Positions 1 through 11,386 of a stretch of 64,000 nucleotides of DNA are shown piece after piece. Each line of letters opens with the position of its first letter. Position 1 is the first letter of the stretch. This stretch comes from Pogonophryne albipinna (taxonomy: Eukaryota; Chordata; Actinopteri; Perciformes; Artedidraconidae), in NCBI GenBank assembly GCA_028583405.1, contig CM053249.1:37549686-37613685 (forward strand). The letters run 5' to 3'. The notes beneath the pieces were generated by a model. That model searched no databases. It was not told the origin of the DNA and worked only from the letters and a program-made list of their open reading frames with translations. Both the position numbers and the translations under genes were made by a program.

Positions 1-1982
1 CTCAACAACCCCCAAAACAAACAGTTAAACATATCTACAACAACAAAGATGGAATCAATAGAAAGTGGCTTACATATTGTGAGAAATCCAACTCTACTGT
101 ACAGTATGTTTAGCGTATGCAAAGCCATCTGCAAATGACAGCTCATTCATTAAAGGAGGAATGACATCTTGGAAGCATGTACATCAAAGAATAGAAGAGC
201 ACGAGAAAAACCAAGTCCACAGAGAAAGTGCAGAGGCATATTTTATGAAGGCTAGTAAAGCAGACATAGCAAGCCTACTCAGTGGCAAACAAATGTCTCT
301 ACACAGAGACCATGTCAGAAAGAAACGGCAAGTCATGGAACGTGTCATAGAAGTAGTCAGAGTCATTGGAAAGCGTGGTCTAAGCTTGAGAGGCAACCAA
401 TTTGAAGCAGCATACACATGGGAGAAAATTGCTGACCATGGCAACTTCTTGGAATTAATCATCCTGCTCAGCAAATACGATGTCTGCCTGCAGGAACATG
501 TCACCCAATGTGTTGAAAAAAAGCAAGAAGCTGCATGAGACTGGGTCTAAAGGCAGAGGGTCCTTTGTCACTCTGCTCTCAAAAACTACAGTGAACAAAG
601 TGATCAATGTCATCAGCCACTTAATCCAAGAAACCATATCTAGGGAAGTAAGGGAGGCAGGCATGTTTTCTGTGCAGATCGACACCACACAGGATGTTAC
701 ATCTACAGACCAGTGTGCCGTTATCCTCAGGTATGTGACAGATGTGGTCCACGAGAGGCTCATAGCTGTGGTTGACTGTGAGTCATCAACTGGACAATAT
801 TTTGTAGAGCTACTGAAGAAAACTCTGGCAAAGGTGGACATTGATCTTCGGAATTGTGTGGGAAACTCAACCGATGGAGCGGCAAACATGCAGGGCCAAT
901 ACAAGGGGTTCTCCACCTTGCTCTCCGCAGAGTCTCCCAACCAAGTGCACATCTGGTGCTACACACACGTCCTGAACCTTATGCTAGGAGACACCACAGG
1001 TGTTGTGATGGCCAGTGCATCGCTCTTCTCACTTCTGAATTATGTTGCTGTGTTCATCAGAGAGTCATACAAGCGAATGAACATGTGGGAGGAAGTGAGT
1101 GAAGACACACGACACAGACGGCTGTCTCCAATCGGGGAGACAAGGTGGTGGGCCAAGGATCAGGCTCTGAGCAAGATATTCGGGTGTTTTGGCAATCCTG
1201 ACCGTGCCTTGTTTATTGACTTGGTGTCAACATTAACAAGGATTGAAGAAGAGGACTCCATGAAGCCACATGTCAGAGCAAAAGCCAGGGGGTACACAGA
1301 GTCTCTCCTAAGGTTCGAGACAATACTGACCGCTCAGATCTTTCTCCGAATATTTGAAATCACGTCACCCCTCTCCAAGTATCTCCAAACCAGCGGCATG
1401 GACTTACTGCCTGCCCATCGGTTAGTAATAGGGACCCAAGAGAGCCTCAACAAGTGTGTCAGGGGTTTTGATGAGGTGAAAAGAGCAGCAGATGCATTTG
1501 TGGACTGGGCCAATGCCAAGCTGCAGGAGAAGGAGGACTGTGAAGTTATGGTCCAAGCTGTGCTACCAGAGAAACGCGTCAGGAGAAAGAAGGCCATGCC
1601 AGGTGAGTTGGCTGAAGATGAGCCTGTGTCAGACACTGAGGCAGACTACAGGATCAAGGTCCACAATATAATTCTGGACACAGTCACAGAGAGCATTCAG
1701 AGTCGCTATGCTGCAAATGGACCACTCTGCGCAGACTTTGCATGTCTTGATCTTCGGAATTTCCCTAAAATAAAGGAAATGGGCCTTCCAACAGAAGCAT
1801 TGCAAAAGCTGAGTGAATGCTTGCAGAAGTATGATGAAAGAGCCACTGCTGGAAAACTGCAGGCTGAGCTGTCAAGCCTAGCCAACTGTTGGGAGAGACT
1901 GAAGATGCCCCATTTGGATGCATACAATGTCAGGACAACCGGAGGGGAGGATGGAAGAGAAGAAGACACACTTCACACATGA
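1..1982 (+). pseudogene. hAT-type transposase remnant (ZMYM1-like, DUF4371 family), frameshifted
   Basis: Two overlapping reading frames (161-538 and 480-1982) together give about 600 residues of a transposase of the kind often named zinc finger MYM-type protein 1-like in fish. The stretch before 161 reads as a decayed TTF-type zinc-finger lead-in (WLTYCEKS can be read near 68). The second frame has DUF4371-like landmarks: a TLLSKTTVNK segment, FSVQIDTTQD with an acidic residue in the RNase H-like fold, NSTDGAANM, and the WCYTHVLNLML helix. The frame change falls in a run of seven A at 516-522 and looks like a one-base loss. The usual C-terminal hATC dimerisation domain is not seen: the frame ends in a non-homologous tail and a TGA at 1980-1982. 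The copy is broken and unlikely to be active. Family assignment is confident; no terminal inverted repeats were found. Confidence 0.8.
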
Positions 1983-2136
1983 CACGGACATTTTTAAGAA
2001 ACCTTAAATAAAGGAAGATTTCATTTTGCACCTTACTCCTGTTGTCCTTCTCTTTTATGTTATGGCTTGACTCTGGGGAATCTAGCCATAACAGTATACA
2101 GTATATGAGCATAGTAGATGTATAATTTATCTGTAG

Positions 2137-2232
2137 GCTACAAGGGTGGCCCGCATGCCTGGGCGGCGGCCCGGTGTGTGGGCCGGTGCGTCTGAACGTC
2201 CCGGGCTGAATTTGTGTCCCAGTCCGCCCCTG
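2137..2232. repeat. Fragment of an interspersed repeat ending in CAGTCCGCCCCTG
   Basis: This GC-rich strip contains GGGCCGGTGCG and ends with CAGTCCGCCCCTG. The same end motif occurs at 27880-27893 and, in reverse orientation (CAGGGGCGGACTGG), at 49284-49297. It reads as a small piece of a non-autonomous DNA element. The LINE at 2233 abuts it directly. Confidence 0.4.
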
Positions 2233-4399
2233 CTGAGAAAGCTTTTGACCGGGTAGAATGGCCTTATTTATTTCACACATTGAGAAGATTTGGGTTTGGC
2301 GACACATTTATTTAATGGATTAGGCTTCTATACATCCCCCCTAGCTTGCGTCTGCACAAATAATGATTATTCGGATTATTTTCCCCTCAAACGTGGAACT
2401 CGGCAGGGTTGTCCACTTTCTCCTCTTTTGTTTGCCATTGCCATTGAGCCGCTGGCGGTGGCCCTCAGGTCCAGTCAGATGCAGGGGCATCTCAAGGGGG
2501 GGAGTTGAGCATAAACTCTCCTTGTATGCTGACGACCTTCTGCTATTCATCTCGGACCCAGACAAATCTATTCCTCCAGTATCGGCTGTGCTGAAGGAGT
2601 TTGGGCAGATTTCGGGTTATAAATTACATTTTAACAAAAGTGAACTGCTTCCCATTAACGCTGCAGCTACAGCCTACCCCCTTTCAAAGTTACCGTTTAA
2701 GACATCTCTGGCAAGTTTTAATTATCTGGGCGTTTCAGATTTGTTTAGGTGCAATTTCTCCACTCTGTTGGTTCGACTGACTCAAGACCTCCAACGTTGG
2801 TCTCTCCTACCTCTATCTCTGGCTGGCAGAATAAATTGCATTAAAATGAATGTGCTCCACACATTTCTATATCTTTTTCAGTGTATTCCAGTTTTCATTC
2901 ACTCGATCACTCAATTTCTCAGTTTATATGGAACAAGAAAACACCCAGAATTCGAAAAAACATTCTTCAAAAAAACAAGGAAATGGGTGGCTTAGCATTG
3001 CCTAACTTTTTATTTTACTATTGGGCCGCTAACTTTCAAACTTTATTGTCCTGGCGTTGTATTAACAAACAACCTCCACCGTGGCTGCAGATTGAGGATG
3101 CCTCATGTGGCTCTTCTTCTCTGATGTCCCTCTTGTGCCTCCCCCTGACGTTACCATCCTCAACATACTCCAAAAATATTGTAGTTAAAAACTGTCTCAA
3201 GATCTGGCCTCAACTTAAACGGCACTTTGGGTTCCAGGGAATACCTCTACTGTCCCCTGTGCATTCCAATCTGCTGTTCACTCCCTCTATCACTGATGCT
3301 GCCTTTTCAATATGGGAGATCAATGGGATTGTGTCTGTAAAACAACTTTACATTGATGGAACATTTGCATCTTTTGATCAGCTGGCCCGTAAATTCAATC
3401 TACCTAAATCCCACATCTTCAGATATTTACAAGTCCGAGATTTTATTCGTAATCGTTTTCCAAGTTTCCCTGCTATTCATCCTTCTACCTGGGTTGATAC
3501 TATCTTAAGTATTAACCTTAACCTCAAGGGTATCATTTCAAAGCTATACAATACTCTTTTCACATGCCACCCTCTGCCCTCTGATAACTTTCGAACTAAT
3601 TGGTCAGAGGACCTCAATATAGAGATAGGGACTGAGGTTTGGCAGTCTATTTTGAAACGTGTCCACACATCATCCATTTGTGCCCGCCACGGGGTTCTAC
3701 AAAGTAAAGTGGTCCATAGAGTGCAATGGTCCAAAAGTAAACTAGCTCGCATCTATCCTGGTACTGATCCTAACTGTGATAAATGTCTAGGACCAGCTAA
3801 TCTCGCCCACATGTTTTGGACTTGCCCCACCCTATCTCAGTTTTGGAAGTCTGTCTTTGAATCACTCTCAGCTATCACATCTGTAGGCATCCATCCCTCA
3901 CCCTTAATTGGCCTGTTTGGTGTCTTGCCCATTGACCATTTAGGCGCGTTATTTTGATGCATTGGAAGGGTTCTCGTCCCCCCTCTCATACACATTGGAT
4001 AAAGGATGCCCTATACTTTGTGAAATTGGAAACAATTAAACACTGTATTAGGGGCTCAGACTTAAAGTTCACAAAAATATGGCTACCCTTCTTAGAACAT
4101 GTTAAGTCCCTCCAGTTGGAGTCTGTCCCCATTGGCTGAGTCGCCCCCCTGTACCGCAACAGCTCACAGGAATGAATGCTCACAAAATGTCTCGCAGGTT
4201 TTTATTTATTTTTATTTTTATTTATTTTTATATATATATATATATATATTGTATTTTTTTAATCTTTTTTTTATTACATTATTGTTTAATTGTAACTGTC
4301 TTGGGGTTGTTTTGTTAGAAATCGCAGGGGTAATGTATTGTATTGCTACTGTCTTTGTGTATTGAAAATCGCAAAAATAAATCATATATAAAAAAAAGA
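2233..4399 (+). mobile_element. 5'-truncated L1-type LINE (reverse transcriptase C-terminal half), frameshifted
   Basis: The sequence opens inside the reverse transcriptase domain with [11 protein letters not shown] and RRFGFGD. It continues with GTRQGCPLSPLLFAIAIEPL (about 2392) and the catalytic box SLYADDLLLF (about 2520). A long C-terminal region follows, with GGLALPNFLFYYWAANFQ typical of teleost L1 ORF2, and a zinc-knuckle-like CDKCLGPANLAHMFWTC near 3780. Two frames (2363-2995 and 2881-3957) overlap, so at least one frameshift separates them, and more stops follow 3957. The 3' part contains a (TA)n run near 4231-4249 and an A-rich tail at about 4375-4399. No endonuclease domain or ORF1 is present: a dead, 5'-truncated insertion. 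Confidence 0.88.
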
Positions 4400-4981
4400 G
4401 TGAGCAGAATTAAGTGTTGAACAGTGTCGTGTAATTTACTTTACACAGTCTAAAGTAAAAATGCTCCGTCAACTACATAAAATTAAGAACACCTGTCGTC
4501 GGTGAAACGCCCCTCCTTACTGCAGAACGTCTCTCATTATATGTGTTATAATGTTTTTTAACGGACGTTGTCTGATTATATGCGCGGGCCGCTAGAGTCT
4601 GTTGATCTCCAGATTAACAGCAGCATGAGAATAACCTGCCGAAAGTGCCGATGCTCCATGGCGGAGGCTCCGGTAGAAATTGCCGGGATTTGCGTTTTTA
4701 ATGTCTGACCAATGGTTGAATAGCATTTCCATGACACATGACTTGTGTTTAAAGTTTATAGTCCGTTTGAGTTTTGCCCGTGTGAACGCAAACCGAACCT
4801 TCTGAAAAATGAAACAATGTAACAAACTGTGGTCTGGTGCGCACCAGAGAAGCAGACTATTAGGTGTGAATGCACCCAAATATAGCATTATTCAACAAAA
4901 ATAATTCAATAACGTGCTTTAACCACTAGGCGGTGCACACAAGGTACACACAGCATACTAATAATAACTTTGTATTATTAG

Positions 4982-6053
4982 CAGTGGCGACTGGTCATTA
5001 GGGGCAGGTGGCACAGCCCCACCTAGTGTCAGCAGAAAGTATTACAAATAATGATTACACAAAATGCAAAAAAAATATATATATATATAAAATATATTTT
5101 AAGATCATGTTTAATCATCTGACTCGTCTGTACATTGCTGTTTTAATCTGTGTTCTTCTATTTAGTGTCTACAGTGTGTGCCTATTGAGCTGTTAAGAGC
5201 CATGTGGGACAAAACCCGATCATGCCCCTCCCTCTCACTGTCTAAATGAATGGTGACTGTAAAAACTACACTGCGCATGCTCAGAGTATTGTCCTATTTA
5301 ATGTGTGTGGCGAAAAAATAATGACCATAGGGGCATAGAGCTGCCATCCCCACCATACGTCATCTCACATGATTCAGAGCTGATTGGCTGTAAGTACGTG
5401 TGCCGCGAAAAGTGTGGTGTGTGAAGAGGAGGAGAGAGACACGTCCTAAAACCTGGAAGTAAGCTACGCATGGCTTCCCTCCACAAAAAAGCAATGAGAT
5501 TTCTCCATAGGATTTTAGAAAATAGCTCAAAATAAGATCTGTGGGAAACGTAGCTGTTAGATAAATGCACATTTTGTTCAGCCGGATAATATCCACATGT
5601 CTACACTACTTTTATAATTTTCGAATCATAAATCTATCGATTAGATTTATGATAGACTTTTGAAACTACAAGAAGATAAGGAGGACTTTTACAAAAAAGT
5701 AATAGAGATTTTTGTCCAGAAGGATAGGCAACTGGACTTCATCTTCAAGTCAAGGTAAGACCGCAATTTTATTGAAAATGGGATCTTACTAAGAGAGAAC
5801 AATTCAATATTTAAATGATAAAATTACATTTTTTGGGTATCCTTTTGTTGAACTGTCTGTTTAAAATTAATCGAAGCATCAGACTAAAAAAGCTTTTGAA
5901 AATAATATTATATTTTGATTTAGGTCAAAATATAATATTTGTAAACCTGAAGAGTCAGTGCCTCACCAGCCATGAACCTCACTGCAGAAGCTCATATATA
6001 GACATCTAAGTTTTTTGTGCCCCACCACTTTTGAACATATAAAAACGCCACTG
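4982..6053. mobile_element. hAT-type non-autonomous element (1.07 kb) with perfect 8-bp target duplication
   Basis: The element runs from CAGTGGCGACTGG to AACGCCACTG. It is flanked on both sides by ATTATTAG (4974-4981 and 6054-6061), an exact 8-bp duplication as hAT transposases make. No long frame is present. A region at about 5440-5640 matches, in reverse orientation, 50040-50240 inside the element at 49686-50671, so the two belong to one family. Confidence 0.8.
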
Positions 6054-6061
6054 ATTATTAG

Positions 6062-7689
6062 TGTAGGATACTTATGTATGTATAACATCTGAAGATGTGT
6101 AGTTTTATTCATGTTTTCACATAATTGTACAGAATATTGCTATACTATTTCACATGTTTTACTTCTACACATTAATATCTGATTTGTAAAAAATCACAGA
6201 CAGAAAGGTACATCCATCATTTAATGGTAAGCTATTGAAATTCTGAATCCATAGATGTGTCTCCCATCACCCAAAACCCCTGACTATTCTTTTCAACTCA
6301 GTATTTAAATTATTATATTCAAAGAAAATCAGTAATATCTTTAAAAACTACAAGTCCCTTTCTATCAGCTGTGCACCGTTATGGTGTAAATATAACCATA
6401 TCTACCAATTGGATCAAATATAAAAGTCAGCTGAATTAATGTTGATACTGCAAGGAAACATATTGTGTGAAAAGAAATGTAAGATGTTGTTTAATTGCTG
6501 ATATATTTATGATCCACGTCACGTTTTCAGTTTGGGCGGCAGTTCTTCCTGTTTGTCTAGAAGTCTTCTCATCATAAATAGAGAACTACGGCAGATATGT
6601 AATATTTAATGCAGCCGAACCGTGTATTACAATGCCGTTATGTGATAACTTCCAAAGAGAAAAGCAAGCACACTCGGAATAAAGTATTATTTTTATTTTT
6701 TTAAATGTTTTTCAGATTTCATATCGCATTAACACCATATCCCTACGTGCATTGTACTAAACAATCCAATCACCGAGCTGCTAGCTGAGGATCTTGGGTA
6801 ATCAGTTCAGTGGGTGTGTGGTGTGTATCGCAATGATGCTTGAAACGTCCCTTATAGGCCTACGTCTGTTTCCGGTGACTTTATTTTGAAATTCAGTTCC
6901 TCAGGAACGGCTAAAAAGCCCAAGATTATAGAATTAAATGAATAAATAAAAACAAGGATAATTGTGTGTTATTGGTGAGTAAATAACAGTGTGTTATTTA
7001 GAAAAGAATAACAAATTAGAAAGAAAAAAAGATTTAGACATTATACGCTTTAAAATAAAAACCATAATCGTGGCTTGGTATTGAGTAAGAACATGTTTTT
7101 ATGAACCACACAGCTTCCAGTTTACCAAGACCCGACCGGACAAAAATAAGTATTATTTTGAAATTCAGTTGTGTGGCGCGTGCATGTGCATGGTAGAGCG
7201 AGCTAGAGTGAACGAAGCAGCAGCAAAATAGGTCTGTTGAGTGTCTTCAAAGTTAGATCTGTAACAAAGACCTTAATAAATGCAACAGCCTCCCAAATAA
7301 GAGCTCGCCTGTCTGCCTTATTGAAAAGTGTGTTATTGAATCCGAAGTTTGTTGTTTTGGCCCTGGAAGACTGCAGAGAGTCATCCCCTGTTTTCCTCGA
7401 CCACGGTCTGGGAGCCGACAGGAAAATGTAACACAACAATCCGTATTAACTAAAATAGCAGCATCATCTCAAACAACAAACACAGCCTCTTAGAGGAGCT
7501 GACAACGACTGCAGGGAGGCACTGCAGTCACGGCTGCAGGGAGTGGAAGCAGCGCGCTGAGCACACACAGGAAATACGGCTCTTATTAAAACAATGTCAT
7601 TCTTAATGTACCAGTACTAATGAAATGGAGGAATCGTAACATTTTTACGTTTTCATTGCAATACCTTTCTAGTATCGGTGCACCGTGCA
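6062..7689. other. No gene seen; AT-rich intergenic or intronic DNA
   Basis: No convincing coding frame, RNA gene or terminal-repeat pair was found. If adck1 continues leftward this is part of its first coding intron. A short stretch at 6935-7010 is repeated near 10081-10150 and is listed separately. Confidence 0.5.
6935..7010 (+). repeat. Dispersed repeat, copy 1 (partner at 10081-10150)
   Basis: Both copies contain AATAAATAAAAACAAGGATA followed by ATTGTGT and TTATTG, with looser similarity on both sides (GAAATTCAG-like before, GAA-rich after). They have the same orientation, 3.1 kb apart. Family not recognised. Confidence 0.5.
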
Positions 7690-8534
7690 ACACTACCATG
7701 CACACAACATCATCCAAAACATGAGCATGTCCTTACCAGCATGTCTGCTGAAGCCGAAGCCTTTGGTGGACCCGACCATGGCTGCTGCTCCATCAGTGCA
7801 GACACTCGTGCAGTTTTCACACTGAAGTCCGCCTTGTTAAAGATATTCTGATGCAACACGAAAAATGTCCTGTCCTGTTGTTTTTCCTGGCATTGGCTTG
7901 CAAAATAGGAAGTTTTCTCTGATCGCGTCTCCATCCAGAAAATGCACATTGGTCAGGAGTTGAGCATGTCCACTAATGTTCGTAGACTCATCAAGTTGCA
8001 ATGCAAATTTCGCACTGATGCGTATCTTTTCCAAAACAACCTTTTCGATGTCTGCAGACATCAATATGTCTGGCAATTGTGTTATCTGAGAGAGGGACTT
8101 TGGCCATTGCTTTAACCGCATCAGGGCCGAGCATCTCATTTCCAATGTCTCTGCCACAGTGTGGCTTTTTTGATTTGGCTATGAGTTCACCTTTGAGAGC
8201 TCCCACAGACACCGTTGTAGTTTTTCTCATAAAAGTTGCCTGTTCCTGTTCGGAAGCGAACAAAATAATCTGTGTTCTTGCTTTGAAGTGGCAGGTGTTG
8301 CATTTGGAGATGGCGTTTAAGCTTGCTTGGGACCATGACACTGTTAAGCTTTTCCCCACACACTAAGCATAACGGAGTCGATGCATCAGGATCCCCGGTG
8401 AAAGTAAATCCAAACGAAAGATAACTTTCGCTGTATTTTCTTGAGCTCACCGTTTTAGCTTTCTTTTGACTACCACTTGTAACTCTCTTCATCTGGGTTA
8501 GAATTTTGTCCAGGGCCCAGTTCGGAGTCTTCAT
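7690..8534 (-). pseudogene. BED-finger hAT transposase remnant (ZBED5 / SCAND3-like), several frameshifts
   Basis: Read on the minus strand, 8534 to 8187 begins [17 protein letters not shown]. It contains a BED-type zinc finger: [10 protein letters not shown] (CxxC), then KRHLQMQHL (HxxxxH). The frame then shifts twice (8359-7991, 8157-7837), giving [37 protein letters not shown] with the transposase acidic residue, and HFLDGDAIRENFLFCKPMPG. A further piece (7949-7710) encodes DMLVRTC-like text after another shift. This is the N-terminal half of the hAT-derived family represented in mammals by ZBED5, ZBED8 and the SCAND3 C-terminus. The C-terminal dimerisation domain is missing. Dead copy. 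Confidence 0.8.
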
Positions 8535-9434
8535 TTTTCCTATTCAAATATGTATCCATCGCTGTACGTCTTGTCACTGACACCTCTCGCGTGCATCACT
8601 AATTCTCTTGTCTTAAATTAACAAGGTCATTATTGTGCTACTGCCACCCACTGGGCAGGTCAGTCATGGAAGAGTATTTAATTACTTCGCTAGTCACTAC
8701 ATTGCAGGCACGGACGCGCAACCATGGCAAATTAATAGCAGTAACTAAATAATATATTTTTGGACTAATTAAGTGAAGTTGAATAATTTCCCACGGCACA
8801 CCTGACGATCTCTCACGGCTCACACAGAGTAATTAATATGCTTTATAAGGATCTGGAGATAAATGTTTAGTCTTCTCAAGCACCCACTATCAGATATATT
8901 GCTAAATTGTTTGTGGGACTTGATAATCACCTTCCCTGAATTTTACTCAGGTGTAACTAAAGTCTGATTTAAGGATTGTCTATATTTCACATCATTAATC
9001 AAAATCTGCAAAGTAACTCAAATAAATATATTGGACTAAAAATACACGATTTACCTCTGTACTTCTACTCTACACTACAATTCAAAGTAGCATTAACCTG
9101 AAATAAGTAAAGTACAGTGCTTGAGTAAATTGTCTTAGGCAGCAGTGGTGTAAAGTAGCTATCACCTTTTCTGCAATGTCAAGCGAGTTTATCACAAGAG
9201 GTTTATCTTTTAAATAAACGTGTGTATTTAAGGTTGTGGTTTCGCTTAAATAGTTATCAAAATCAATAATTTCTTAACCTCATGTTGATCTGATTATGAT
9301 GGATGGCTACTGCCATATTTGCTAAATTTGCCTCTGAACCTTGACAAGTGCATGTTTCAAGGCTTATCAATTGACAACAGGAACCAGCTATTAAATAAAG
9401 CTCTTCTGATCTTAGCTGTCATGTGGGTATATGA
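8535..9434. other. No gene seen
   Basis: AT-rich DNA without a supported frame. Around 9045-9165 there is text such as CTCTGTACTTCTACTC and AAGTAAAGTACAGTGCTTGAG. It resembles the ends of the teleost repeat annotated at 37111-39626 and is probably an old fragment of it. Confidence 0.4.
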
Positions 9435-9476
9435 ATGCTGCCCATTATTGACAAACGTGTCAATAATGGGCAGCAT
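9435..9476. repeat. Perfect 19-bp inverted repeat with 4-base loop (hairpin)
   Basis: The left arm 9435-9453 (ATGCTGCCCATTATTGACA) and right arm 9458-9476 are exact reverse complements around the loop AACG. No run of U follows that would suggest a terminator. It may be the fused ends of a miniature element, a cruciform-prone site, or a small hairpin RNA precursor; nothing in the sequence decides between these. Confidence 0.85.
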
Positions 9477-9479
9477 GGG

Positions 9480-9550
9480 AAAATATAATTGATAAATGGA
9501 AAATATAATTGATAAATGTGTGAAAACTGCATTTATCAATTATATTTTAT
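9480..9550. repeat. Short direct repeat plus inverted copy (AAATATAATTGATAAATG)
   Basis: GGAAAATATAATTGATAAATG occurs twice in tandem (about 9478-9518). Its reverse complement CATTTATCAATTATATTT follows at about 9530-9547, giving a second potential hairpin just after the one at 9435-9476. Confidence 0.75.
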
Positions 9551-10479
9551 TTATTTTATAAAAACCAATGTGTTTCCCATCCCCTAAACCTCCAGGGGTG
9601 TACACAGTTTAATACTGGCAACTTCTAATTATGAGAAATATACAAATGTATTTTAAATGTACAATTCCCAGTAGAGACGCTCCGTAGAACATGATGCGAA
9701 ACACACAAATAGCGGGGGTGGACTCGTTTGAATCCTGTTTTGTCTTGTCGTCTGTCGTGGCTTGGCTGCGTTCCATTTTACATGCCGTCGGTCGGCTGCT
9801 CGGCTGGAATCCACGTATTTCTGGATGATAGTTACGGCTGATAAGGTTTATTACTATATTATTTTGATATTTGTAACACCAAACCGATAGGAAAACCCCA
9901 CAGCAACACAGAAAGGCTGGTCTTAACATGACCCAAAGCTCTAGTTAATAAAACATAATTAAAATGAACTCTTATTTTGAAATGAAAAGAAACCGGTAAA
10001 ACAAATACAGTTTCCTGTGTTTCGGATGAGCTGCTCCGACTCTCTGTCCTGACGGACTCCGAAAAAGTCAGACATTATACAATCAAACAAATAAATAAAA
10101 ACAAGGATAATTGTGTCTTATTGATGACTGTGTGGTTTAGAAAATAATAAAAAATGTGAAGGAAAAAACTATGAAACAATACAGATTTCAGTATTCTGCA
10201 AAAAGATAGAAGCCAGTTGAGGTGGATCTGGAACATATTATAAATGTAGATCTATTAAATCATCAACTTCTCTTAAATGTTGTCCGTCATGATCCCGATG
10301 ACTCAGTCAGCACAATTTACTATGGAGACCCTGTTTGAATCTGAAATAAAGACGGCTTAACAAACAATCTTGCTTTGTGATGCAGACCACATCAAGCCAT
10401 ATAACATCTAAACTGATGTTTCACCAAATCCACTAGCCCTAAATAAAGACTCTAAGGGCAGAAATGCTCATTAACTCAC
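9551..10479. other. No gene seen; start of adck1 first coding intron
   Basis: On the minus strand this lies directly downstream of the adck1 splice donor. No second adck1 exon was recognised here or anywhere to the left, so the intron appears longer than 10 kb, unless the exon was missed or the gene is rearranged. Confidence 0.45.
10081..10150 (+). repeat. Dispersed repeat, copy 2 (partner at 6935-7010)
   Basis: Same conserved core as the copy near 6935, with a few substitutions (TTGTGTCTTATTGATG here, TTGTGTGTTATTGGTG there). Family not recognised. Confidence 0.5.
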
Positions 10480-10611
10480 TGTGGCTGCAGCTCGTCCAAA
10501 GCGGATCACAGTCAGATCATCGAGGTTCAGCTGTCTGTCGTACAGGTAAAACCCAGAGGAGGCAAACACTGCTGTGGCAAGAGCGGACACTTTGAAGAGT
10601 TGACCAGCCAT
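10480..10611 (-). CDS. adck1: adck1 first coding exon (aarF domain-containing kinase 1), partial gene
   Basis: The 44 codons from the ATG at 10611 read MAGQLFKVSALATAV, then ASSGFYLYDRQLNLDDL and VIRFGRAAAT. This matches the N-terminus of ADCK1, where an ASGIYFYSNKYLDPNDF-type segment precedes VRVGRAVAT. ADCK1 is a mitochondrial atypical (UbiB-family) kinase-like protein; this exon holds only the targeting and membrane-proximal N-terminus, not the kinase-like domain. The exon ends in phase 0 at a good donor (ACA then GTGAGT, 10479-10474). Upstream, CTTCCATAG at 10620-10628 is a plausible acceptor, so the start codon would lie in the second exon behind a non-coding first exon. The remaining exons must lie to the left, outside the window. 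Assigned from the exon sequence and from synteny with slirp and alkbh1. Confidence 0.8.
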
Positions 10612-11386
10612 CAGCGTCACTATGGAAGAAACAAACATGCGCAATAAGTTCACAAAGTCAAAGAGCTATAAAAGAGGCTCTTTTATGATTTTTGGGTTCT
10701 ATAGGTTTATGTCATAGACTGTATATATAAATGGACGTAGGGTCCGTGACGTCACCCATAGGATTCTGCAGAGTTGCCGTGAAGCCCTTAGTAGGCGGAA
10801 TCGGCCACTAACGGCTCGACAGTGACGTCAGAGTTCAACTCCCGCCTGTTCCCGCCTGCTCCAAATAAGGGCAAAGAGGCGGAGCCGAGGCGGGACATGC
10901 TGCCACCGAGCTGGAAGTTCCAGAGCTAGCTGAAGCTACCAAGCTAAGCTAACATGCTTCCCATCTGCCGTCGTATTTTACGTTTCTAAGGTAAGCGGAC
11001 ATGAAACTATTCAGCAAAACTATAAATAATAATCTAAGTTATTGAGTTTTTAGCATAATACTTCAGAATCTTAAAACCCCTTAACGTTTGTATGCAATTG
11101 TGCTAAATTCAACACTGGAATCAAGTAAATATTAATATGTTTGCATGACATTAGTTATTTATATTTTGATATCACTTAATTACACGTTTAATACATTTAA
11201 GTCAAGCTAAGGTACATGTGATGGTAGCTAATTAGTGCTCTTACCTGTGAGGCCTCCTCCAAACAGCATAATAACCAGACTGTATCATTAAAACTAAGTA
11301 CCAGTTCTAGATCCTTGACTTTAGACAAACAATTCAAAAGACAACATGTATTTAAAGACCAATCTTTATTTGAATGTGCCTCTTAA

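Noticed and set aside
1..10470. Further adck1 exons
   Set aside because: No kinase-like motifs of ADCK1 (for example the KxGQ region) were seen; only transposon frames occur.
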